Source of the DNA: Macquaria australasica
Taxonomy: Eukaryota; Chordata; Actinopteri; Centrarchiformes; Percichthyidae
Reading direction: 5' to 3'
Length of the DNA stretch: 64,000 nt
NCBI GenBank assembly: GCA_005408345.1
Contig: SEMN01001221.1
Location: forward strand, 19,149-83,148
Each line of letters begins with the position of its first letter. The first letter of the stretch is position 1. A model generated the notes under the pieces. That model saw nothing but the letters and a program-made list of their open reading frames with translations, did no database searches and was not told where the DNA came from. Shown here one piece after another: positions 12,300 to 23,600 of the stretch. The translations under genes and the position numbers were made by a program.

Positions 12300-12935
12300 G
12301 GATAATTCCATCTATCCATCCATCCATTTTCTTGCGCTTATCCGGGTCAAGGTCGTGGTTGCAGCAGGTTAAGCAGGGTTGTCCAGACGTCCCTCTCCCT
12401 ACCCCTAACCCTTTTCCATCGTTGCCCATATGAGTGTTGAAGTCCCCCAGCAGAATTAGAGTCCCCAGGATGCCACCCAGCAACTCCAAGAAGGCCGGGT
12501 ACTCCGAACTGTCGTTTGTTGCATAAGCACAAACAGTTAGAGCCTTTCTCTCTGCAACTTTCAGTCGCTTTGAGGTGACCCTCTTGTTCCCCGGGGTATC
12601 CTCACACCCCACACCACGCTCGTGAGTATCTCCACAGGCCCGGCACCTGGGCAATTCCGGAATAAAAGAGAGTCCCGCCCCTCTCCAGGAGTTTGGTTTG
12701 AGGTCTAGAGCTATGCATAGAAGTGAGCCCAACTATATCTAGCTGGTACCATTCCACCTCCCACACCAGCTCCGGCTCTTTCCCCGCCAGAGAGGTGACA
12801 TTCCAAAGTGTGAATCACTTTTAGTCTGGCCCCTCCCCTGTGACCAATTTGCCTTGGGAGACCCTACCAGGGGCTAGTTAAGGTGGTGATTCATGGAGGA
12901 GATAATAAGGGATAAGGGATAATTGTCCTCACTAA
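12300..12935 (-). mobile_element. Internally deleted non-LTR retrotransposon (Rex3/RTE-like)
   Basis: The low-coordinate end carries a CCATCCATCCATCC tail, which is GGATG repeats on the minus strand. This resembles the GATG-type tail of Rex3 elements. A minus-strand peptide with TLILLGDFNTHMGNDGKG is the GDFN motif of an APE-type endonuclease. The endonuclease motif lies almost next to the tail, so the reverse transcriptase region is missing. The element sits between the two inverted promoters. Confidence 0.6.
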
Positions 12936-12953
12936 TAGTCGCCCCCCCCCCCC

Positions 12954-12988
<35 letters not shown>

Positions 12989-12989
12989 A

Positions 12990-13125
12990 GAGACTCAGGG
13001 AAAGTGAAAGAGAAGGTGATGGTTTATAAGAAGCGGTGGATTTCTTTTAAGTCACGTGGTTCATGAAAGAGGGAGGATCCGTTGTATAAAGAGTCTCTTA
13101 GATCTTCTGTTTGCTGCAGATCTAC
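12990..13125 (+). promoter_or_regulatory. ISRE-like and TATA promoter of the 170-residue gene
   Basis: GGGAAAGTGAAAGAGAAG (from 12998) contains the ISRE-like core GAAAGTGAAAG at 13000-13010. TATAAA is at 13085-13090, about 48 bp before the ATG at 13138. The flanking words AGAGTCTCTTAG and CTTCTGTTTGCT also occur in the minus-strand promoter at 12095-12180, in inverted orientation. This copy has about 50 extra bases between the ISRE and TATA. Interferon induction is inferred, not shown. Confidence 0.7.
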
Positions 13126-13137
13126 AGCAGCTAAAGG

Positions 13138-16100
13138 ATGGACGAACAACAGGATCCTAGTGGTAAAGATTTTTCTCCTCAGATTATTCAGTAATGTGCT
13201 GTGGTGATTCAGAACATTAGCATGTTAGCATCAGCAGCATCATCTTTGTAAAACTTCTAAAACCTTTGTATCATTAAAATCACTTATAATGAATATATAC
13301 AGATGTAATAACTGGTTAATAACAGATTATAATGTAGCTGTAAGCGGATCTAAGTGTTTATTAATGTATTAGTTAACAACTGTAACTCCTGCGGACAGCT
13401 ACATTAGTCATTAGTCACATTTTCAATGACACCTGCAGTATTTTCAGTGGTGGTGTTTCACTGTGTCACTGCACAGTCAAGAGGCAGTAACCAGAGAGTT
13501 CAGGAGGGAATCTGTACAGAGGCAGAGGACTGTTAACCCTCGCAGCACATTCAAATGAGGCTCTACTAGACAGATGTTTGTAGTCACAGGTGAGTTACAT
13601 GTTCACCTAGAGCACCACCAGCTGCAGGTGCACCAAGGAAGAGGAAGACATATTAAGCATACATTCAGGTCACAGAGGTACAGCTGTAAGAGTTTTCAAA
13701 CATCGCCTGTTAACTATCTTTTAGAGAAACTGATGGTTACCTCTGTGACCTGAATGTATGATACATGAGAGGAACAAACTGGGACCAGATGAACACTAGT
13801 CAACATATCATTAACCTACTGCCTGCTGGTTCATTTACTCACACCGCTGTATAAGAATCATATATGAATAACCAGGTTACTTATGTTCCATACAAACATC
13901 ATAATATGATCCACATCGGGATCAGACTCATAACTGGGATACAAATCACATGTGAGACCTCAACTCAGTGAGTCAGCAGGTTTAACAAAACAAAGTCTAA
14001 TAAACAATGATCCACACCTTGAAATTAGAATGAAAGGAAGGATGTCTCGATCGGGACCAGCAAATCCAGGAATACTGATTACTAGTTATCAGCTAAAAAT
14101 CCAGATGTCTGCTGCTGGAATGACAGCTTTCAGAATCGCCCACTGTGCTCCATTAAAACACTGACAACATGCCGTGAGCCAGTGACCCGCTGGACACAAA
14201 ACATATAAAACAAGTTTCAGTTAATGATCTGACAGCAGCAGCAGTGAATGATGAGCGCAGAGCTTCAGTTTGTGTTAATTTCAGTTTTATTTTACAGGTG
14301 AATCTCACCTATAAACTGCTGCTGTTGGTTAAAAACTTCAGTATTTTATTCATGCTGAGGTTAATGAGAGTCTGTCTAAATCCTGTCCAGACAACAACAG
14401 ATTCACACTGACATCCTCTCTGTTTGGATATTATAGAAAATACTACAGGACATTATACTAAATTCTATTATTTATTGTCTTAAAGCAGAGCTATTCAGCT
14501 GTGAAGCATCTACACTGCTTCACTAATTTTAACACAGGCCTATGAAATTAATGTTGGATCATGAAACGGGATCAGGGCAGCTGTGAAAGTGAAAGTGAAA
14601 GTCAGAGAGTGACTATATACCTGCAGCCTTAATGTCGAGGAGTCAGAAACGCTCCTGTACAGATAATCAATGACCTGATAATGGTAGAATCATAAAGAGA
14701 TATTGATAACCAGGTTTATTATGTTTAATATCATATCCTGAATATAATTAAAACCAGGAGGAAAGGTTTAGTTTGCATCAGCAATAACACAGGTCTGATA
14801 CTCTGACAGCATTCAGTGAACAGTAAAATAAGGCTGATATGTGAAAGTACCAACAGGAAGAGAGATTCAGGTAGAAGCTACAACAGCACCGAGAGCTGAA
14901 CACAGAGAAACTTCTGAGTTTATCTGTTGAGGACACAGCTGACGGGAGGAGACCGTGACGGCTCGGTTCTGAAACCAAACGGGACCACGTCAGCTCGGCT
15001 CAGTTCAGATATCCCCTGCTGTGAGGCTGTATCGGCTCGGCATGAATGAATGAAAAAACCCTATTAGATTATAAATACAATGTAGAAAAGTGAAGAACAA
15101 AGGAAAAGGGCTGCAAGATCCAAATAAAAGAAACCCATTTAATAAGATTTAGTATCACAGCAAATATCCTGCTGGCTAATCGAAACTCAAATGAAAACCA
15201 AAGCTGTGCTGTCTGCACACACTAAACGTACCTGTTTAAAAGGAAACGCAGAGAAGGAAAGCACCTGAATACCTGCTACATAGACCACATTCACAGTTCC
15301 TGTGGTGCTGCTCAGTCCCAGAGCTGCTAAACCAGAACCTCGTCAACTTAATAATTCATGCGTTAGCTGCTGCAGCCAGACCAGAAGTCACAGAATACTG
15401 AGTGCTGCTCAGGGTTAATCACAGCTGCCTCAGCGCTTTTTCTGGATGACTTTTATGATAAACACGTGGTTAATTAACGGACTTGGATTGGTGGCTCAGA
15501 CTGATGACGAGAGGAAGAAGAAGCAGCCTGACTGGAGGCAATCTGGATACGGCGGTCCAATCAGTGAAGGGGATCCCACAGCAAAGTGACAGTACATTTA
15601 CTCGAGAACTGTACTTAGATGAAGTTTTTACACACAAAACGTGATGAGCTTACGTAACATGATGTTAAAGATGAAACTACCCTACAGTATATAAAGTAGT
15701 CCAGATGAGCTCCACCTCCACCAGCTGCAACAGTGATAATATTTCAATTATATATGTATAGGTTTTTAAGTCAGAGGGGCCATTTTCCTGCTGATACTTT
15801 AACAACATTTAGCTCATTTCACTTAAGTAATACTTTAAATTCAAGACTTTTTTTGTACTGGAGTATTTTCCCAGTGTGGACGTTGCTTGACTAAAGGATC
15901 TGAATACCTCCTCCACCTCTTCTTATCTGACACAAATGGCGTCACAGTGCAGCCTGGGGGAAGTCAGACTCTTGATACAGTAACAGTTATGACTCTGGTT
16001 CTGACTGCAGCAGACAGTGAATTCTACTTTATGTCTCAATAGGAGGGAAAAACTCAGAGATGTCTGTGGAGTCCAGTCGCAAAGGTGAGGATCATTTTAC

Positions 16101-17246
16101 TACCAGGTTCTGTTAAGTTTTGTAAATGTATAAATGTAACACTTTATTCATCTTTCAGCATGGAACTCTTCATCTTTGTCATCACGTTTCAGGTATCGAG
16201 AGAAAGTCTCCTTGGTCGTTACTGGTCAAACCTTTGGTGCTCATGAGGTCATACTGGAACAAGTGAACAAAAGTATAGAACTTCTCTACAGAGACCTGCA
16301 GGAAAGTGACATCATCATCGTCTTCTGTCCAATCACGTCTCGTGTTGGATCAGATGTGGAGGCAGCCATGAGAAATATTCAAGGTAATGGAAAGACTTGT
16401 GTTTGACTTGCAGTCTGTACTGGACTGACGTTCAGACTCCGCAGGTCTGGGTCTCCAACACTCCGAGTTCACATTCTGTTTCTCCGGCTGTTCGGAGGTG
16501 AACGTGTTCAGGGGTCAGTTTTCCTGGCTGTTTCTTTTATACTTGTACGTTTACATTTGTTCTCGTCTCCATTTTGAACCCACCCCCTGACAGGAGTAGA
16601 ATCAGCCAATCAGCTTGCTTAATGTGAAGGACGTGTAAACATTTGAGTGATAGCTGTAAAGAATACTGCAGCAAATTAAAAGATGTGTTATGAAGTCACT
16701 TTACAGCATCTCTCTGTTCACCACAGCGACACCAGGGTTTTTTCTGTGATATCTCTTAAACACATTGTATTTTTAAATAAGTGCTGAGAACTAGTGAAGA
16801 GACACATTAACATTTAAAGGTACAAGCAAGTACAAATACAACCTGTTGTGTCATAATCCGTCCTTGGGTATGAGTGATTAAACTGAGAGGGAAAAAAAGG
16901 TTAATTGAACTGATGAATGTGTGGAATGATGAATTGTATTGAACAAGGTAACAATCCTGTAATATGTGTATTTTTCTTCTTTACAGGAAGTCAATCTCTA
17001 AACTTTGTCTCGTAGCTCTCATCAGGTAACAAACCTGTCATTTTAGTGCTGATGCATCACACCCGAGATGTCGACTATTCAACTGGTGTAAAAACATGGT
17101 CTGATATCTATCACAGCGTCAAACTGGCCGCCCACATTCTCTTCCATGAGACTCTGTGGGGATTACTACCGTGTCCAAGAAATAAACAGGCTGTCCAGCA
17201 AATACATGGAGTGTTGTACAAACACAGTAAATGGAGATGGCGTTAA
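13138..17246 (+). CDS. Four-exon gene for a 170-residue protein, function unknown
   Basis: Exons 13138-13162, 16043-16084, 16159-16383 and 17026-17246 join with consistent phase 1 at every junction and end in TAA, giving about 170 residues. The first exon encodes MDEQQDPS. The conserved-looking core is in exon 3: YREKVSLVVTGQTFGAHEVI, then ESDIIIVFCPITSRVGSDVE. Exon 4 continues GNKPVILVLMHHTRD and ends basic (KHSKWRWR). The alternating hydrophobic strands suggest a small alpha/beta fold. The VFCPI-SR-G-D-EAA and PVILV-MHHT pattern resembles unnamed, lineage-expanded fish proteins I recall, for which I know no function. AATAAA lies at 17601-17606. The gene is divergent from the IFI44-like gene and shares its ISRE-type promoter, so a role in antiviral response is possible but only inferred. 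Confidence 0.8.
13163..16042. other. First intron of the 170-residue gene
   Basis: I see no other exon on either strand. The only notable site is a tandem GAAAGT element near 14585. AT-rich unique-looking sequence fills the rest. Confidence 0.5.
14585..14602 (+). promoter_or_regulatory. Tandem GAAAGT (IRF/ISRE-like) element in intron 1
   Basis: GAAAGTGAAAGTGAAAGT provides overlapping GAAANNGAAA matches, the binding pattern of IRF factors. It lies about 1.4 kb inside intron 1 of the gene that already has an ISRE-like promoter. It may be an intronic enhancer or a chance purine run. Confidence 0.4.
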
Positions 17247-18780
17247 TTCCTGGATTTGGAGCAGCAAGTAACGGCAAGAATGAAATAATTGAAGTATTGA
17301 AGTCCAAGAAATGATTTTGTAAACAGTGTTGTTGATCAAAGTAGTAGTAACCATAGTAACAGCAGTAGTAACTATAGTAACAGTTTCTGTGTGGAGTAAA
17401 ACTGATGTAACAGTCCCTTTATAATGTCAGAATCTGAAGAGCCCGATTGGATCTTCAGTAAGAGGTGTTCTGGTGTCTTGAACCCTTGTCAACCCTTTGA
17501 TTGACAAGTCAAAGTGAGCCGGTGTGAATCTTTTCACTGTGTGTGATGTTTCCATTTAACAATCAAATGACTGACTAAAAATGTTCTCTTATTGAAATGT
17601 AATAAATGTCCATGTGTCCAACAACACACCTGTACTTTGTCCCAGATACACATCAGCAGTATTATTACTATCAGCGTATATGCACATATCTGTAACACTG
17701 TTTAACTTTATTATATATATATATTATAATACTATATCATTATATAACACTATGCTTACTACTGCAGAGATTATGATGTATATTGTACTTACTGTTCACA
17801 CATTTAGCTATACACTCATACAATATATACACAAATATTTACACAATTCACTTGTACAGTCTGAGGTACAGTGATATTTATATTGTACATTATATATCTT
17901 TTTAAAGTCATCTTTCTACTTTCTTTAACTTTTTAATTGTATTTATTCCATTCAAAGAGTTGTTCATCTGTTTTCTTACCTCTCCGTCTATGAGGATCAA
18001 TAAAATCTGATCTCCTAAAACAAGAAAAGGTGAATGGAGACTGTTTCTAAATGAGCTCCAACATATTTTTGATCATTCTCTACCGACACTAACTGATCAG
18101 GATCTGATCAGTGGACTGTGGACAGTACATGCTGGTCTGTCCAGTGTGTTCAGTCTGCTGGGATTTACATTTACAACTACCTGTCTGTCTGTCTGTGTAT
18201 CTGTGTGTCTGTGTGTCTGTCTGTCTGCCTGCCTTCCTATCTGTCTGTCTGTTTAGAGGCGTTCCCTGAAAAAGTCACTGAGACAGAAACAGAAGCTGAC
18301 TGATGAACTATGAAGTGAACTTCATCATCACTCACTCTGAGAGCCTTTCAGTCCTTCATGAAGACGCTCCAATATTAACACCTGTGAGTTAAATCTATTT
18401 GTTCATCACAGAATTATGGTCTGTATTTGCTGATTTATGAACAGTATAGATTTAGGTGAGGTGAGGTGATTTCAGCAAAAGCTTTGATGGATAAAGAACA
18501 TACACACAAATGATTTTTGTGTTTGTATGAATTGCATTTACAAACTATTCACAAGGACGGTGATATTCAAATACAGTAAGTTATGACCTGGAAATACATT
18601 TAAGTTTATTTGAACACGTTTCTTTAAAAAGGAACCCCCCCCCCCCCCCCCCCACTCTACCACACTTGGTCTCTTCCCTGAGAACCCTCTACTTATTCCA
18701 GAGGTCACAAGGGTGTCAGTGAGTACTTGTTCTAGTAGAACCCCAAAAGGTGACCTGAACACAAGTTTCCCTGTTTATTT
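17247..18780. other. 3' flank of the 170-residue gene with microsatellites
   Basis: AATAAA signals at 17601 and about 17998 probably end the transcript. A (TCTG)n run lies at about 18180-18255 and a poly-C tract near 18637-18654. I see no further gene. Confidence 0.6.
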
Positions 18781-18781
18781 C

Positions 18782-19862
18782 CACATGACATCCACCCACA
18801 ACTGCCACCCCCGACGGAGAGGACTCTGCTGGGAAGTTTGCAGATGACACCACCATCGTCGGCCAGATCACAAACATCATGAGATTCACGTCAGGAGGAA
18901 ATCATCAGTCTTTCAGAGAACAACCAACCGCTCCACGTCTGAAGAACCAAGGAGCTGATCACTGATTTTAGGACAAGGAGGTGAAGACACTAGTGATGGG
19001 CCGTACCGTGCCGATGCTTCGGAGCGTGTCGAGAAATCCTGCAAGTGTTTAGTGAAGCGCGTATCGACGCTTGTGTCGTTTAGGGCGAGTGACGTCACTG
19101 ATGACGTTCGAAGCCTCACTGGTTCAGGAAGTGGTTCGAGTATTGGCGCGATTTATGAACATATATATATATATATATACTGCAATGGATCCGCTCACAC
19201 TTTGTGGGTTAGTGTTGGAGATGTGTTGGTTTGTGTGTGACATAGAGGTGCATTTTGTTATACTGCTGCTTATTTTGATGGAGCCCCTTACCTTGTTAAA
19301 ACACTGCAACAGTTTGAAAACAGTTGTTCCCGTCATTGAGTTATTCAGACGTTGACAAAATTATTTATTGATAAACATTTGACAAGTAATATTAGATTCC
19401 ATTGTATTGTCATGTTACATTCCCATAATACACTAAACAAAAGTAGAAATTTTATTTATATGAATGAATACATGAACAATACATGAAATGCATTTATTAA
19501 GATGAATTGACTTCTTTTACTTGGCAGTCATTCCCATGGCTGCACTGCTGCAGGACAGTCTTGAGTGTATTACAAACTGATAAAATGACCTATAATATAT
19601 CAGTCTTTGAGCAGCAGGGGGGTTTGTGTGCACATGAAGCCTCGAGAAATGACCCTTTCTGTGAACCATTTGGCTGGAAGGCTTCAGGGCTTCAAGAAGC
19701 TTCATCTCGCCATCACTAGAAGACACACACTCGGTGGACGGTTTCAGGTTCCTGGGAATCAGCATCACAGAGAACCTGTCATGGACATCACACGCCTCCT
19801 CGCTGGTACAGAAAGCTCCGAAACGGCTGTATTTCTTTAGGAAACTTTAGAAGGCAAAAATT
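18782..19862 (+). mobile_element. LINE reverse-transcriptase fragment split by a hAT element
   Basis: The two parts, about 18782-18990 and 19719-19862, encode recognisable pieces of a CR1/Rex1/Jockey-type reverse transcriptase. KFADDTTIVG is the catalytic A-DD box with alanine-aspartate-aspartate. GFRFLGISITENLSW and KAPKRLYF follow in the second part. The fragment is degenerate and lacks both ends. It is interrupted at GAAGACAC by the element at 18991-19718. Confidence 0.65.
18983..19726. mobile_element. 728-bp non-autonomous hAT-like transposon
   Basis: The element (18991-19718) begins TAGTGATGG and ends CCATCACTA, a perfect 9-bp terminal inverted repeat. It is flanked by a perfect 8-bp target duplication GAAGACAC (18983-18990 and 19719-19726), diagnostic for the hAT superfamily. 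It interrupts a LINE fragment whose sequence resumes on the other side. The interior shows no transposase, so it is a MITE-like derivative. Confidence 0.85.
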
Positions 19863-20039
19863 CCTGAGCCAAGTTCTTTTTAATTCTAATTTTAAATATA
19901 TGTATATGTTCTGTGCTGCAGAATGCCAGATAAAGGTAGGCTACCCTTACACCTGGTGCATTCTGGGAGCGGATTCACAACATGTTCTGTCAAAGTTCAG
20001 TTCTAGAGTTCTAGAACGTTTTTAGAACTTCTGTAGAAT

Positions 20040-20620
20040 CTCTTCGGGAGCTGCGCGCGCACCTTTATGTCTCGCGTGTTGTTTTGTTTTTTTAGCTGTG
20101 CCGCGGTGGCTGATGGGATTGCGCCGCCACTGGTGTGGACATGTCCGCCATGTTTTCCACGGCGCACGGAGCACAGCAGCCCGGAGAAACGGCCCCTACG
20201 TCCCGTTAAACCCGCACACTGATGAGTCCTCCCGCCGGTTACCGGAGCAGCGGACACCGATGATCTGTACTGCGGCGGACACAGTCGCGTCCGGAGCGGA
20301 TTCACGGCGCTATCGGTGCGGGTTTGTGGCGGGATTCGCTGTTTCCTGGGATCGTCGCTGATTTGGCGCAAACAATGAGTAAACTCTCGTTCCGGGCGCG
20401 AGCGCTAGACGCCGCCAAACCGCTCCCGGTTTACCGCAACAGAGACCTGCCGGACCTGACCGACTGCGTGTCCATTAACCGGGCCGTCCCGCAGATGCCG
20501 ACCGGGATGGAGAAAGAAGAAGAGCTGGTACGGACATGTTTTAATTTAAAGTCTGTCCGTGTGGGGTAGCGTTAGCTCGGTGCTGCGGCGGGATTCACGA
20601 CGTGCTTACGTACAGTTCTG
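20040..20620 (+). promoter_or_regulatory. CpG-rich promoter and first exon region of epc2
   Basis: The segment is conspicuously rich in CG dinucleotides and GC compared with its AT-rich surroundings, and it surrounds the epc2 start codon at 20375. This fits a CpG-island promoter of a broadly expressed gene. The transcription start is not defined by the sequence alone. Confidence 0.65.
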
Positions 20621-23600
20621 TCCGTACGCTGTGCGCGAGGAGAGGCCGGGCACGGGAATGTACGCTGTTTACGTACTCATTACGTACAGTGTGCGCTGTT
20701 AGAGTAGCGATTTCAGCTGCCGCGACGTTTAAGTTTTTACGTAATTGTCATGGCAACGGACGACGCAAAGCGTTCCGTGTCACTGCTAGCCTGGCTAGCT
20801 GCTGTCTAGCCACTGCTACATTAGCTGCTTCACTTGCAGAACTACAGACCCGTGAAGCTAAAGAGAGGAGACTCCAGACCGGACGCGGACTGACAGAGAC
20901 CTACACATTCAGCCATGCAGAGAGTTCCTCTTTAATTCCACCTTTCTTCTGCCTCCAGTTTGCTGGGTGGTGATGATATTAGATGATCAGAATGGTTGCA
21001 GATGAACTTTGTGTTGATGAACTAATTGTTTCAGCTCTAATACAAAGGGGGGGGGGTTATACACATCATTGCACTTTTTATAACGCACATGTGGTGTGTG
21101 GACGTGATCTCCTGATATGCGACTGACAGAACGTACAGCTTGTGAAACTGCATCAGTAAACTTTGGGCATCTTGTTAAATTCAGTAAGGACTTAATTTAA
21201 ACAGAATAATCCTCCAGATCAGTGAGCTGGATGCACATCACTCACTTAGGGTCCATACGCCCACTTCAAGTAATTTCAGGAGTCTCAGATCAGATCCAGA
21301 TGAGATATCGTTTACACTCAGTAACATATCTGCGGGGGATCTGAATACCGTCTTGTGCATTTCTACATGCTTTGACCATATTCTCAGCACTCAGAAGCAA
21401 CACGTTATGATGAAGATGGCTGTCGTGCTTAGTTTCATCATTCTGCCAGAGAGAGCCATCTCACTCTCTGTATGTTTAACCCTGCTGAGCATCACATGCT
21501 GTGGTATCACTGTGAAGAACAGGTAGATCTATGTTTATGTCCAGTGTCTAGTACTCATTATTCATACCTGCAAACTAGTTGCTTTTTGGCGAAATTCACC
21601 GTTTTGAATCAAAATATGTCCTTCACGTGAATCGTGTAGATCCGAAGAGTTTTTTTAGGGGGAATGGGGGGCGGTGTCAAATGGCCAGCGCAATTTCCCA
21701 TAGACTGCAGTGAGAACAGAGACGTTTCAGAAAGCTGTTGTCACGTCGCGACCTTCTTCTCAATAAAACATCTTTGGTGAGACGTTTCGAGTCTTTTGGC
21801 CAATCAGAATCAAGATAATTGCATCGTCTTCTTTTCTACGGGTGTATAAAGACTTTTCGCGGTACTACTACAACGGACACTAGTTTTGAGGTTAGTCTCG
21901 TTTGCTGCCAATGACCTAATATGCTGTTTAACTAACTTAACGTTAGGTAACTAGTTCCTAAGTTACGTTAACTTGCCTTTTTCACCTCTTGTGAGTTTGC
22001 AGGTCTGATTATTATGAGGAGCACATGATGATTATACCTTCTCACTGTTACTCTAAATACTTTTTTACTCCCTTTTGTAAAAAATATAAAAATAAAAAAC
22101 ATTGTTATAAATGTAATGGCTTATATAGGAACATCATCCTTCATGTAGCCATACTTAACTCTGACATTTTAAGATGGTCAAAGACGACACACAGATCAAA
22201 TCATCAAACTTGCTGTTATTGGCGACCATTAATTTTTTGATTTTTCTAGAGACTGGATCACAAATCTGATCACAATCCATCTTTGTGTTCTGGGCTGCAT
22301 GTAAATCAGGGTTGGCCCTCCTCCGGTCCAGAAGGAGGTGCTGATGCACTTGAAGCTGCTCGCTAACTGACAAAAACACCAGAAGAACTTCTGACCTTTA
22401 GCAGTTTAGCTTAGCGTTAGCTAACAGCTAGAGAGAGAGACAGACGGGTAGAGAGACGTGTGACTGACAGAATGTACAGCCAGAGGAGACAGGTACAGAC
22501 CAGCAGGTAGAGAGACAGACAGACGGGTACAGACAGAGAGGTAGAGAGACAGTGTGGCTGTGTTAACAGACTTCCTGCTGTAGTCTCACTGTGGGAGCAG
22601 GAACGGTTACAGATGTGTCATTACCACCTTTTCAACATCTGGACAAAACGAGTCTCAAACCTCCTCCAGAGCTGGTTTCCACAGTCAATCCGTTTTCAGT
22701 GCTTCTGGGATGCAGTTAAACTGATCAGAGATCAGATCTGATCCACCTGAGACTCATGAAGTGACTCAGGGTCAGCAGGGTCTTAAATTACAGATGAATC
22801 CAGAAATGTTCGAGGACCACAGAGTGTTATGTTCAGTGGATCTGTCCTGCAGCAGAGTTACCTGTGTGCTCTGCTTGTGTTTCAGGAGCACCACCTGCAG
22901 AGGGCGATCTCCGCCCAGCAGGTGTTCAGGGAGAAGAAGGAGAACATGGTGATCCCTGTACCCGAAGCCGAGAGCAACACCACCTACTACGACCGTCTGT
23001 ACAAAGGGGAGGTCAGGGTTCCCAAACAGCTGATCCACATACAGCGTGAGTACTCCTTCATACTGGTCTACCTCTGGAATCCACCAGCTGTCACTGGGGG
23101 TCTGTACCTGGATCAGGAACATAGAGGTCCACTCTTGAGTCACCAGTTAGTTCTGAATATTTGACTTGTCGGTGTTCAGGGATGTGGTGTTGTTATCAGA
23201 CACCTCAGTATGATGTCTGGGAGACAAAGTATTAAGAAAATAGATCCATTATCAGCTTGTATGTTCTGTTTGTGGTCCTGCAGCTCTGGGTCTGGACCTG
23301 GAGCAGCCAGACTACGACATGGACTCAGAGGACGAGACGCTGCTCAACAGACTGAACCGAAAGATGGAGATCAAACCTCTGCAGTTTGAGACCATGGTGG
23401 ACCGACTGGAGAAGGCCAGCACACACCAGGTATAAACCACATCCTGAAGTCTGTCTGTACACACACCAGTTAGACCAGAGGCCTGTACTACGAAGCAAGT
23501 TCAACATACCCAGGCTGTATACTGGGTACAACAACAACATACTCTGTTGGTTATCTGGCTTCACTGAGCCTAACAACTGCGATCCCGCGTGTAGCTACCT

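Noticed and set aside
11986..12732. 248-codon minus-strand open frame
   Set aside because: It runs through a LINE endonuclease fragment, the TG microsatellite and the promoter of the IFI44-like gene. It is a chance fusion, although its end includes the genuine first exon sequence.
20003..20371. Minus-strand 122-codon open frame upstream of epc2
   Set aside because: It lies in the CpG-rich promoter and 5' region of epc2, where stops are scarce because of base composition. No recognisable protein.
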